Source: Salinibacillus kushneri (GTDB lineage: Bacteria; Bacillota; Bacilli; Bacillales; Alkalibacillaceae). Taken from it: a stretch of DNA of 64,000 nt. The notes beneath the pieces were generated by a model. That model saw nothing but the letters and a program-made list of their open reading frames with translations, was not told the origin of the DNA and ran no database searches. The DNA lies in contig NZ_FOHJ01000003.1 of the NCBI RefSeq assembly GCF_900111405.1, positions 62,001 to 126,000 of the forward strand, read 5' to 3'. A program made the position numbers and the translations under genes. This document shows positions 46,581 to 56,002 of the stretch, in pieces (within the stretch, counting starts at the first letter, position 1; each line of letters opens with the position of its first letter).

Positions 46581-49522
46581 GTGAAGCGCAAGCTTGGAAT
46601 GAAGAAACGTTAGTGGAAAATCGAATGATTGACCAACTTCAGGAGCTTGGCTACACATATGTTCATGGAACGGAATTAGATAAGGAACGCTCATTTCAAA
46701 CAGAGGTTGTCTTAAAAGAACGTCTACAAGAAACCATTCAGCGGTTGAATCCATGGATTAATGAAAACAACTTAAATAGAGTTGTTCGCACCATTACACA
46801 TATGGAAGCAACAAGTGTAATGGAAGCGAACCAACAATTTCATGAGCTGCTCATTAACCAGTTATCGGTTCAGCAGGATGTTGGGAGTGGACGAAAAAAC
46901 CAGACGGTGAAGCTGATTGATTTTGACTGCATTAAAAACAATGACTTTATCATTACAAGTCAATTCAGTTTTACTCATGCGAATGACACGATTCGTCCAG
47001 ATATCATGCTTTATGTGAATGGACTGCCATTAGTCATCATTGAATGTAAGAGCCCAGCTTTACCACCTGATGAACAAATCGGACTAGGGGTCAAACAGTT
47101 GCGTCGCTATCAACAAGAAAACGAATCACTTTTTCATTACAATCAATTTGTCATTGCGACAAGTAATGACCGTGCAAAAGTGGGAACGATTGGCGCTAAA
47201 GCTCAACACTATAGTGCTTGGAAAGAACCGTATCCTTTATCCGTTCAGGACATAGGTGGGAATCCAACAGCCCAAGATATTTTAACTACAGGAATATTGG
47301 ATAAAGAGAGACTCTTTGATATTATGTTAAACTTTATTGTTTATGAGCCAGAAGATGGTCGAGTGATTAAGAAAATGGCTCGTTATCAACAGTATAGAGC
47401 TGTGAATAAGGCAGTAGAAAGAATCCTAATTGGTGAACATCCACAAGCTCGTGGTGGGGTTGTATGGGCGACGCAAGGGTCAGGTAAATCATTATCTATG
47501 GTCTTTTTATCAATGAAATTACGTCGTTTGAAACAGTTAGAAAACCCAGTAATAGTTGTTGTGACGGATAGACAAGACTTAGATACGCAAATAACTGCTA
47601 CCTTTAAACGGTGTGGATTCCCGAACCCGAAACAAGCGGAGTCTGTAGAAGAACTCCAAAAGTTATTACAACAAGGTCCAGGTTCTACGGTGATGACCTT
47701 AGTCCAGAAATTCCAAACTGAAGAAGATGAGAAATACCCATTACTGACGAGTTCAGACAACGTCATTGTGTTAGTCGATGAGTCGCATCGTTCTCAGTAC
47801 AGTTCACTAGCAATGAATATGCGCATCGGTTTGCCAAATGCTACATATATTGGGTTTACTGGAACTCCAATTGACAAAGAAGATAAAAGTACGGTTCGAA
47901 CGTTTGGAACGTATATTGATAAGTACCCTATTGAAAAAGCGGTACAAGATGGTGCTACTGTTCCTATCTTTTACGAAGCTCGATTGGTTGATTTACATGT
48001 TCAAGGCGAAACGATTGATACGTTATTTGACCGTTTCTTCCGTGATTATTCAGATGAAGATAAAGAAAAAATAAAACAAAAATATGTTACTGAGGAAGCA
48101 TTAACATCATCACCTAAACGTCTTAAAACCGTTGTCCTTGATATAATAGAGCATTATGAGCAACATATTCAGCCAAACGGATTTAAAGCTCAAATTGTTT
48201 CTGTATCTCGTCAAGCAGCTGTTGCTTATAAAAAATTAATGGACGAACTAAGTGATTATGAATCAGCAGTTATCATTTCAAGTGGTCATAACGATTCGGA
48301 GGAAATGAAACAATATGGCATATCACAAGCGGAGGAAAAAGAACTTATCCAACGCTTTAAGAAACCATTAGGTGAAGACCCATTAGCCTTTTTAATTGTA
48401 TGCGATAAATTGTTAACAGGGTTTGATGCACCGATTGAACAAGTGATGTATTTAGACAAACCTTTGAAGGAACATAACTTACTTCAAGCCATTGCTAGAA
48501 CGAACCGAACGTATGATAAAAAGACACATGGATTAATTGTTGATTATTATGGTGTATCGCAATTTTTAGAAGAAGCATTGGGTGTTTTCCATGAAGAAGA
48601 TATTAAAGGGGCCATGCATCATGTAGATGAAGAATTACCAAGATTACAATCTCGTCATCGACGAGTGATGCAATTCTTTGATTATATTAATAAGAGTAAC
48701 CTTGAAGCTTGTTTGAAGGTGCTGGAACCAGAAGATGTTCGTAATAAGTTTGATACCGCCTTTAAGAAGTTTTCGGAAAGCATGGATATGGTGATGCCTA
48801 GTCCGAAAGCGAAAGCCTATGTTGATGACTTGAAATGGCTAGGTAAAGTTCGAAAACTAGCAAAGTCTCGTTACTACGTTGATGATGGTACGATGGATAT
48901 ATCCGATTGTGGTGGAAAGGTACGTGAACTCATTGAGGAGTATGTTTATGCATCTACACCTGAGATTCTCTTTGAGCCAGTAAATATACTAACAAATAAA
49001 TTTGATGAGAAGCTAGATGAACTGAAAACACCAGAAGCAAAAGCAGCTGAAATGGAGCATGCCATTAAGCATGAAATAAGAATTAAGTTAGATGAGAATC
49101 CAGTCAAATATACCTCATTAAGAGAACGATTAGAGCAACTAATCGAACAACGTAAAGCACGCCAATTAACGATTGAAGAACTGTTAGAAGAATACCATGC
49201 CATGAGAGAAGAAATGATGGACATGGAACAAGAAAGTCAATCGTTTGGGCTAAAGGATGCCAAGCAGTTACCGTTTTATCAGTTACTAGAACAACAAATT
49301 CCAGTTGACATGGAACAAGAAAGTTTAAGAGATTTAACTGAGATTATCACAGATATTATCCAAGCCAATGCAGTGATAGATTGGATAGACAAAGAAGACG
49401 TGAAACGTGAAATGCGAAAGAAATTGAAGAAACAACTTAGAGCAAGCTCAGTTCCTAATAAGCAAGTTGAACAAGTGGCTAGGCAATTAATGGAACTGGG
49501 TGAGATACATTATAAACAATAA
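46577..49522 (+). CDS. hsdR: Type I restriction endonuclease subunit
   Basis: A 981-residue motor-nuclease. The N-terminal nuclease core has RPDIMLYVNGLPLVIIECKSP (PD-ExK). The helicase has Walker A ATQGSGKSLSM, DEAD-like box VDESHRS, and motif VI QAIARTNRTYD. A C-terminal helical domain binds HsdM. It moves DNA and cuts unmethylated foreign DNA at a distance. The operon is complete and all three frames are intact. A clear terminator follows. Confidence 0.96.
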   Translation: MSEAQAWNEETLVENRMIDQLQELGYTYVHGTELDKERSFQTEVVLKERLQETIQRLNPWINENNLNRVVRTITHMEATSVMEANQQFHELLINQLSVQQDVGSGRKNQTVKLIDFDCIKNNDFIITSQFSFTHANDTIRPDIMLYVNGLPLVIIECKSPALPPDEQIGLGVKQLRRYQQENESLFHYNQFVIATSNDRAKVGTIGAKAQHYSAWKEPYPLSVQDIGGNPTAQDILTTGILDKERLFDIMLNFIVYEPEDGRVIKKMARYQQYRAVNKAVERILIGEHPQARGGVVWATQGSGKSLSMVFLSMKLRRLKQLENPVIVVVTDRQDLDTQITATFKRCGFPNPKQAESVEELQKLLQQGPGSTVMTLVQKFQTEEDEKYPLLTSSDNVIVLVDESHRSQYSSLAMNMRIGLPNATYIGFTGTPIDKEDKSTVRTFGTYIDKYPIEKAVQDGATVPIFYEARLVDLHVQGETIDTLFDRFFRDYSDEDKEKIKQKYVTEEALTSSPKRLKTVVLDIIEHYEQHIQPNGFKAQIVSVSRQAAVAYKKLMDELSDYESAVIISSGHNDSEEMKQYGISQAEEKELIQRFKKPLGEDPLAFLIVCDKLLTGFDAPIEQVMYLDKPLKEHNLLQAIARTNRTYDKKTHGLIVDYYGVSQFLEEALGVFHEEDIKGAMHHVDEELPRLQSRHRRVMQFFDYINKSNLEACLKVLEPEDVRNKFDTAFKKFSESMDMVMPSPKAKAYVDDLKWLGKVRKLAKSRYYVDDGTMDISDCGGKVRELIEEYVYASTPEILFEPVNILTNKFDEKLDELKTPEAKAAEMEHAIKHEIRIKLDENPVKYTSLRERLEQLIEQRKARQLTIEELLEEYHAMREEMMDMEQESQSFGLKDAKQLPFYQLLEQQIPVDMEQESLRDLTEIITDIIQANAVIDWIDKEDVKREMRKKLKKQLRASSVPNKQVEQVARQLMELGEIHYKQ

Positions 49523-49538
49523 CTCATTCAACAAGAGA

Positions 49539-49573
49539 GACATAACATCATGAAGAGGTGTTATGTCTTTTTT
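49539..49573 (+). terminator. Terminator after hsdR
   Basis: A perfect 9-bp stem (GACATAACA with TGTTATGTC), an 11-nt loop and six T. It separates the restriction operon from the next gene. Confidence 0.85.
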
Positions 49574-49594
49574 AAAATATAAAAGGTGGTCTGG

Positions 49595-51241
49595 ATGAAT
49601 ATATTGAAATTTATAAGTGAAGAACGTCATTTTACGCTGATTAATTATGGACCAAATGATTTAAGTACGGGCTACAATATTCATAAATTAATGGACAATT
49701 CCACGGAGATTATTAGTTATTATACAGCCAAAGAAAAAACAGTAATAAACAATATAGATGATTATATTGATTTACTGTTTTTAGATTTTGTAAAAAGTTT
49801 CGACGAATTTGTTGATATTATTAAGCCTCCACACAATGCAACTATTAAAAATATAATAAACTATGCTTCGGCTTTTAGACTAGATTATAAGAATAAGCAA
49901 ATAATTACATTTATTAATGAGCGTTATGACGAGATTTTATCTTATAAAGATAAGTATATTAGAAAAGGTTTAAAAGAAAGAACTTTAGATTACATTCTTA
50001 AATTTAATAAAGGATTAGACTTTGAGAAAATAACTAATTACTTACTACAACAGCACATTATCTTTTTTATAGATAACATAGAATCTCTTTATCCAATAAT
50101 AAAAAATCATAATAAAGGGTTAATGGAGAATCTTTTCGATGAAAATGTACCATTTAATAAACTTGTCAATTACAGGTTTGAAGATGTGTGTAAGCTATGT
50201 ATTAATTTTCACAGACTAAATGAAAGTAGACTTTCACAAAGACTGGCCAATAAATTATTCTCTTTTATAAAAAATGAATATGATTCATTCGTAGAGGGAG
50301 AACCACCTTATGGACTCGTGAATAACTTTAAAGTAATGACACGCACATTAAAAATTATAAAGAACAAAAATTATTACGAATCAAAAGAAATATACAGTAG
50401 GCTTGAACAACTGTCAAATGACTACCTGGAGAATCATGGACAAGTTCACGAATATGAAATATCGAATAAAGAATACATGAATTTAATTGAAAAAACCGAA
50501 GAAGCAAGACTGCATGATATGGATAAAGTCTTCTTGTTAAGTCATAGATTTGATAGTAATAGATTATGGGCATCAGTCTTAGAAGAATTTAATAACCAGA
50601 TTGAGCCCAGTATTATCGATATGGCTTCGTCACCAACTGATACTAATGATTATTTCACTTTAAGTCGACAACAAATGAATCACGAATTTATTGACAAACA
50701 ATCAGTAAATGTGGCTTATTGGTTAGCAGAAGACAAAATAGATGGATTTTTCTCTGTATTAATATTTAATGTTCAAGTATTATCTTCTGAACTACAACTT
50801 ACGTTAGAACTAGGCGAAGAAATGAACTATTTGCAAAGTGCTATAGCCACGATATATGAATCAGATAATACGAGGCAAGATATCTTAATCTATAACACCA
50901 CTTTTTATGTTATAACATTAATTGAAAGAATCCTAAGAGAACTATTTGTTTATTATGAAGAAGATGCAATATTTAATATTGAACAGCATACCATGTCTAA
51001 ATTGCTTGATGAGAAAAGTCCAATCGAAAGTTTAGTTGGGCAGCACCAAGTAAATTGGCTAAGGTTTTTTCTGTTGAAAAGAGACAATATTGGGTTTGAT
51101 TTAAGAAATAGGATAGCACACATGCGAGACATCTCAATAAGTAACTTTAACATCTTTGATTTATATAGAATGCTATGGTTTCTTACTTCAACCATTAATT
51201 CTATATTAATAAATAGTATTAACAAAGAATTAAATAAATAG
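49595..51241 (+). CDS. Large unrecognised protein with C-terminal HEPN-like motif
   Basis: About 548 residues, very AT-rich codons, no signal peptide or membrane segment. The last 60 residues contain GFDLRNRIAHM, an R-N-x3-H motif (R504, H509), set between helices. This resembles DUF4209 and other HEPN RNase domains. The N-terminal 400 residues are helical and not recognised. ATG 49595 has AAAGGTGG 5 nt upstream. It follows hsdR after a terminator, and its end overlaps the minus-strand metallopeptidase gene by 12 nt. A defence role is inference. Confidence 0.7.
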   Translation: MNILKFISEERHFTLINYGPNDLSTGYNIHKLMDNSTEIISYYTAKEKTVINNIDDYIDLLFLDFVKSFDEFVDIIKPPHNATIKNIINYASAFRLDYKNKQIITFINERYDEILSYKDKYIRKGLKERTLDYILKFNKGLDFEKITNYLLQQHIIFFIDNIESLYPIIKNHNKGLMENLFDENVPFNKLVNYRFEDVCKLCINFHRLNESRLSQRLANKLFSFIKNEYDSFVEGEPPYGLVNNFKVMTRTLKIIKNKNYYESKEIYSRLEQLSNDYLENHGQVHEYEISNKEYMNLIEKTEEARLHDMDKVFLLSHRFDSNRLWASVLEEFNNQIEPSIIDMASSPTDTNDYFTLSRQQMNHEFIDKQSVNVAYWLAEDKIDGFFSVLIFNVQVLSSELQLTLELGEEMNYLQSAIATIYESDNTRQDILIYNTTFYVITLIERILRELFVYYEEDAIFNIEQHTMSKLLDEKSPIESLVGQHQVNWLRFFLLKRDNIGFDLRNRIAHMRDISISNFNIFDLYRMLWFLTSTINSILINSINKELNK

Positions 51242-51961
51242 ATTTGCTACTGAATAACCGTTTACTCGCAGCCATTCTTTTGCTTCCTTATAGTGAGGAA
51301 GATTCGTTCTGACTAAGCGCCAAAATTTATCGTTATGTTCAGGAACAATTAAATGAGCTAATTCGTGCACGATAATATAATCAATTACTCGTAAGGGTGC
51401 CATCACAATGCGCCAATTTAGATAGATATCACCATTTGGGGTGCACGTTCCCCATCGTTTATGTTGTGTTTTTAACTGCAATGAACGAGGTTTAACACCT
51501 AGCATGGATTGGTACTCTTTTGCTCGCTCATTAATTTTTTTAAATCCATATTGTCGGTACCACTCAATCAGTTTTTGCTCAAGTTGATGTTGGATACGTT
51601 CTTGAGACCATTCACGAGGAACAGTAGCTATAAAGCGTCCTTGTTTAAATTGAAACGAAGTGTTTGGTACTGGTTCTTTATATACTTTGAGTCGATAATA
51701 ACGACCTAAATAAGGCAGTTTTTCACCACTGACGAACTCCTTGGGTTGAACTGTTGTGTTGACTTCGTTAAGTTCCAGGAGCTTTTGAGAAATCCATGGT
51801 GCTTTACGTTTGATGATTTGAACTAGTTTTGCCTCATCAATACTCTCTGGTGCGAATACTTCGACTCCATTAACAAGGTCTATTGATATTTTAACGTCTT
51901 TTCTAGTTTGTTTATAGTGGCAGTAATGAATAGTAGTAGTTCCGTATGTAATGTAAGACAT
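51230..51961 (-). CDS. YgjP-like (DUF45/SprT-fold) metallopeptidase
   Basis: A 243-residue zinc-peptidase-like protein. It has the DUF45 segment RWGTCTPNGDIYLNWRIVMAP and the site HELAH at 199-203 with a third ligand in PEHNDKFW. The family often travels with type I restriction genes, but its role is unknown. It is the only minus-strand gene in the block 42.6-55.7 kb and ends tail-to-tail with its left neighbour. It divides the three HEPN-motif proteins. Confidence 0.88.
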   Translation of the reverse strand: MSYITYGTTTIHYCHYKQTRKDVKISIDLVNGVEVFAPESIDEAKLVQIIKRKAPWISQKLLELNEVNTTVQPKEFVSGEKLPYLGRYYRLKVYKEPVPNTSFQFKQGRFIATVPREWSQERIQHQLEQKLIEWYRQYGFKKINERAKEYQSMLGVKPRSLQLKTQHKRWGTCTPNGDIYLNWRIVMAPLRVIDYIIVHELAHLIVPEHNDKFWRLVRTNLPHYKEAKEWLRVNGYSVANLFI

Positions 51962-52056
51962 ATATATAAACCTTCTTTCTAAACTATATGATATACATTG
52001 GAGGTAATAAAAACAATTCTAATTAATTATTACATAATATATAGGAGGCGCTATGA

Positions 52057-54291
52057 ATGAATAGTAAGCTAGAACAATTGTATCGATTAAATAATACAAA
52101 TAACAAATCTATTGGAACTGATATAAATGAATTAATTCTTACAGGGCTTGAAAATAACGTGGAACTAAAATATGAGGATATTTATGAGATACAAAAGAAA
52201 TCCACTCGCTTTACTAACGAAGTAATTGCTCCTGAAATAATTACTCAGTTTATAAAAAAAGCAATTACTGAAGATGTAGATGTACTAGTCCCATGGAATG
52301 TATACGGTGAATTGATAGATGTAATAGCTAACCATGTGAAAAATAGCACTCTGGTTAGTAAAAGTGATATATTGGCTAAGATTACAAACTTAATGCTAAA
52401 AGAAGATAAGCATCATATTGAAACTGGTGACCCATTAAGTGTCCTTGATAACTATAATGAGGATAAGTTTGATTTAATTTGTAGTTTCCCCCCATTGGGT
52501 TATAGGGTTAAAACAGAAATAGATAATCAAAAATTTAATGATGAATTAAACCATTTGTTAATTTTAAAATCATCTTATTTGCTAAGGGAAAATGGCCATA
52601 TGGCTTTTGTTGTTACAGAAAACTTTTTCAAGAGAGAAAAGGGGAGTTTCATTTTACCAATACTAGAAAGGCAAGGAATTCATTTGGATGCTGCTTTCTA
52701 TCTTCCCCCTGGAACATTAACCAATACAGGCATCGGAACCTACTTAGTAATTTTACGCCACACAGAATTCAATGATTTGTTTATTAGTGAATTAAAAAGT
52801 GAAAACTTAGACCAAGTAGTAGAAAATTGGAAAAATCGAAAAGAAAGTAAAGTACTTCAAAATGGTAAGTTAGTAGATTGTGAATCATTTACTTCATATG
52901 TAAAAATAGAAAAAGAGTTAGAAATAAAAAGACTTGTCAATAAAAGTAATCTTAATACAGTACCTTTAACTAATCTAGTAATTAGCATAAATAGCTTATC
53001 AAAAAAAGAGAATAATTCCTTCGAACATCAGGTGAACACAATTTATTTACCTAGTATAGGCTTATCGGATGTAGTAGACAATCAACAAGAAATGAAAATT
53101 AAACCACAAAATTATTATCAAATTATATTAAACGATAATGTTAATGCATCCTATTTGGCTAAATGGTTTAATACGGAATTGGGATTACTTGTTAGAGAAA
53201 GCTTGATGAGTGGTTCTGTTATAAAAAGAATTAATAAAAAAAGCTTACTGATAACAAGTGTATATCTTCCCGAAAAAAGCATACAACAACGAATTTTAAA
53301 CATCCAATCTAAGATTGATGAGTTTAGAAATGAATTAGACAGCATTGAAAATAAAGCGTGGAATTATCCGAACAGTTATGAAGAGTTAAATAAGAGAGTA
53401 GAAAAGTTAAATAGAGAAGAGGGATTCTCGGAATGGATAGAAACATTGCCATTTCCTTTAGCGTCTATTCTGTATAAATATTATGCGATAAAGGATGTTA
53501 CTTCAAAGAAAGAATTTTTGTTACACTTCTTTGAAGCATTTGCCCAATTCCAAGTTGTATTAATGTTAAGTGCATATTCAAAGAATGGCAGTAACTTGGA
53601 TGAAAAATATATTTATGATATTGATGCAAGTAAAATAACTAGAGCTACCTTTGGCACATGGGTCCACATTGGTGAAAATATGTCAAAAAAATTAAGACAA
53701 TTACTAGAAGATTCGCCAGAGCAGTGCTTAAGATTGTTCCAACACAAAAGAAAAGGCTTTATAAAAATGATTTCATCTAAGCAAATATATAATATCTTGA
53801 GGAAGACGAATGGATACCGAAATGATTGGAAAGGTCATGGTGGAGTTGAAAGCAGTAATGAAGCTAAACATAGATTGGTCTTATTAGAAAATGAATTACA
53901 TTCTCTAAGAAAAATTATTGGTGATGTTTATGAGGGGTATCAACTAATTCAACCAGGCACAGGACATTTTAGTTCTGGATTATACCATTGTAATTGTAAA
54001 TTGTTAAAAGGAACAAGAAATACATTTATTGAGAAGAATATTGAAGTTTTAAATGGGTTAGATATAGATAATTTATACTTACTTGAAGAAGATGCTTATG
54101 AACCGTTGGTATTACTTCCGTTTATCAGATTGATGCCAAGTCCAAATACACAGGTTAATGCTTGTTACTTTTATAATAGATTAGACCAGGATGGTGTAAG
54201 AATGGTTTCTTATTACTTTGACCAAGATGCTGATGTGAAAATCCAAGATAACTCTATACAGTCTATAATAGATAATTTAAATATAAACTAG
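52057..54291 (+). CDS. Degenerate N6-adenine methylase-like protein with HEPN-like motif
   Basis: A 744-residue protein. Residues about 60-260 follow an N6-adenine methylase (VLVPWNVYGELIDVI in place of motif I, then DLICSFPPLGY in place of motif IV, then ENGHMAFVVTENFF and AAFYLPPGTLTNTGIGTYLVILRH). The NPPY site reads FPPL and the glycine-rich SAM loop is missing, so methylation looks unlikely. A middle region resembles restriction-specificity linkers. Near residue 588, YRNDWKGHGG gives R-N-x4-H. AGGAGG precedes ATG 52057. The next gene starts 28 nt after its stop. Confidence 0.65.
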   Translation: MNSKLEQLYRLNNTNNKSIGTDINELILTGLENNVELKYEDIYEIQKKSTRFTNEVIAPEIITQFIKKAITEDVDVLVPWNVYGELIDVIANHVKNSTLVSKSDILAKITNLMLKEDKHHIETGDPLSVLDNYNEDKFDLICSFPPLGYRVKTEIDNQKFNDELNHLLILKSSYLLRENGHMAFVVTENFFKREKGSFILPILERQGIHLDAAFYLPPGTLTNTGIGTYLVILRHTEFNDLFISELKSENLDQVVENWKNRKESKVLQNGKLVDCESFTSYVKIEKELEIKRLVNKSNLNTVPLTNLVISINSLSKKENNSFEHQVNTIYLPSIGLSDVVDNQQEMKIKPQNYYQIILNDNVNASYLAKWFNTELGLLVRESLMSGSVIKRINKKSLLITSVYLPEKSIQQRILNIQSKIDEFRNELDSIENKAWNYPNSYEELNKRVEKLNREEGFSEWIETLPFPLASILYKYYAIKDVTSKKEFLLHFFEAFAQFQVVLMLSAYSKNGSNLDEKYIYDIDASKITRATFGTWVHIGENMSKKLRQLLEDSPEQCLRLFQHKRKGFIKMISSKQIYNILRKTNGYRNDWKGHGGVESSNEAKHRLVLLENELHSLRKIIGDVYEGYQLIQPGTGHFSSGLYHCNCKLLKGTRNTFIEKNIEVLNGLDIDNLYLLEEDAYEPLVLLPFIRLMPSPNTQVNACYFYNRLDQDGVRMVSYYFDQDADVKIQDNSIQSIIDNLNIN

Positions 54292-54319
54292 TTGAATAAA
54301 AATAAGTATGGAGTGAGAA

Positions 54320-55696
54320 ATGGTGTATAGGCGAAAAGAAAATCTATTTGATAGAGGGGTCCCAAGTGAAGAGAATAAGATTGAAATTATAATTCAATCA
54401 CAATATTTTAATGACTATATTGAAGAATATGAGGTGAAAATCTCTAAATTATTTTCTCTGGCAAGATTATCTTTTATAGAATTAACACTTTTACCATACA
54501 AAAACAGTAATGATAAATTTAGAGCTTTGACTGAAAAGCACCAGATTTCAATTCCAAAATATGAAGAAAAGCACTTAAATGGTAGTACAATACTTTTTTC
54601 TACACAAGATTATGAGCTAATAGTACTCAATGGTGAATTAGAATATTGGAAAAATAAAAACTATAATAACGGACAAATTAGTGTACCTGATATGCAGACT
54701 ATTAATCATATAGTTCCTGACTATTTTATTATGGATGAAACTGACCCATACTTAACTCGAAGAGAAGGAAATATTAGAAAGGTCAGTATAAATCAATTTT
54801 TTGAAGAGATTCGTATTTTGTTAGTGCACCACCGAATTTTTTATGTTAACTTTAATCATCAAATCAAAGGTCAATTAATATATTATAATTACAGATTAAT
54901 GAGCAAATTTTCTAAGCTGTTTGAACCAAATCGTGTTAATACAAAACCTTCTAATGATTCAACGGGTTTGCAACATAGCTATTATAGTAGTCTAACTAAT
55001 CGACTATATCTTCTTTGCAAATCTATTGATGAAATAGAGTTCAATTGTTATAAGACGCCAAATAACGATACGATAGATGACACAATATATCATTTAGGAT
55101 ACTTTATAATGTTACTCACAGGTTCATTTGAGAATATTGCTGGGGTTATTAAGGATACTTATAGTATTGAGCTAAAACATCCGAAAGATTTATCCATAAG
55201 GGTATATAATCGTAAAGAAACCATTCCTTTTTTGAAAAGCGTTAAGCATTACAACAATGATTTAGTTAGTTATTTATTGGGTAAAGAAGTGAAAGTTTTT
55301 ATTAATTTTGTTTATGAGATTCGTGATGCACTACAACATAGAGATTATTTTCAAGGAATCGGTTCATCCTCACCGTCTGGTAAGAACCCTAATTTATTAT
55401 GGATACCTTACAAAGATGCTGATTCTTATACGCATTTTAGTAAAGATTTCCAAGAACGATTAGGGATAGAACATGAGATAGAAGATAATTTTCTTTTTGA
55501 CATGCATAAATTTGCTCGAACAATTTTTGATTATAGTGTTGTAATATTTAATTCTATAATGGAAGCTATAAATGTAAATCTTTACGCAAAATTATCTGAG
55601 CCTAATAAAAAAGTACTAGATAAAAAAATTAAAGAATTTATAGATGGAGATTCTTATACTATGCGAATTGGTAAAGACTCGTTGTATTTTAATTAA
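54320..55696 (+). CDS. Unrecognised protein with HEPN-like motif
   Basis: A 458-residue soluble protein. Near residue 335 lies VYEIRDALQHRDYF, an R-D-x3-H motif of the HEPN RNase type within predicted helices; the preceding helix (about 250-330) would be the partner. No other domain is recognised. It lies 28 nt after the methylase-like gene and is followed by a terminator, so the two form a unit. Both end the 15.9-kb element just before its right attachment repeat. Confidence 0.65.
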   Translation: MVYRRKENLFDRGVPSEENKIEIIIQSQYFNDYIEEYEVKISKLFSLARLSFIELTLLPYKNSNDKFRALTEKHQISIPKYEEKHLNGSTILFSTQDYELIVLNGELEYWKNKNYNNGQISVPDMQTINHIVPDYFIMDETDPYLTRREGNIRKVSINQFFEEIRILLVHHRIFYVNFNHQIKGQLIYYNYRLMSKFSKLFEPNRVNTKPSNDSTGLQHSYYSSLTNRLYLLCKSIDEIEFNCYKTPNNDTIDDTIYHLGYFIMLLTGSFENIAGVIKDTYSIELKHPKDLSIRVYNRKETIPFLKSVKHYNNDLVSYLLGKEVKVFINFVYEIRDALQHRDYFQGIGSSSPSGKNPNLLWIPYKDADSYTHFSKDFQERLGIEHEIEDNFLFDMHKFARTIFDYSVVIFNSIMEAINVNLYAKLSEPNKKVLDKKIKEFIDGDSYTMRIGKDSLYFN

Positions 55697-55753
55697 TTAT
55701 AACTTCCTTATTCTTTAATAATTATGAGGTCATCATATGAAATATAATTAGGG

Positions 55754-55784
55754 GGGTAGCAATTTAATAAAGCTACCCTTTTTT
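55754..55784 (+). terminator. Terminator at the right end of the element
   Basis: Stem GGGTAGC with GCTACCC and an 11-nt loop, then TTTTTTG. Confidence 0.75.
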
Positions 55785-55812
55785 GTATTATTATTTACCC
55801 TATCCAACGTTA

Positions 55813-55832
55813 CGGTGAACCGTATCATAAGT
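55813..55832 (+). other. Right attachment repeat of the 15.9-kb element (att 5)
   Basis: CGGTGAACCGTATCATAAGT is 19/20 identical to the copy at 39906. Its first half sits in the inverted repeat TACGGT-GA-ACCGTA. Its core GAACCGTATCATAAGTA matches the rlmH end at 15 of 17 positions. Confidence 0.75.
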
Positions 55833-56002
55833 ATTAATAAATTATAGAATTGAATCTTTGACTATGATTCTCCATTTATTTAATTAAAAAATATGTTCAT
55901 TAATATTATAGATAATAGTCGTGGTACATAACTTACTTAATTAAAACTTATTTGAAGAGGGATACATGTATTGCTTTTCTTATAATTAAAATGAAACACT
56001 GA

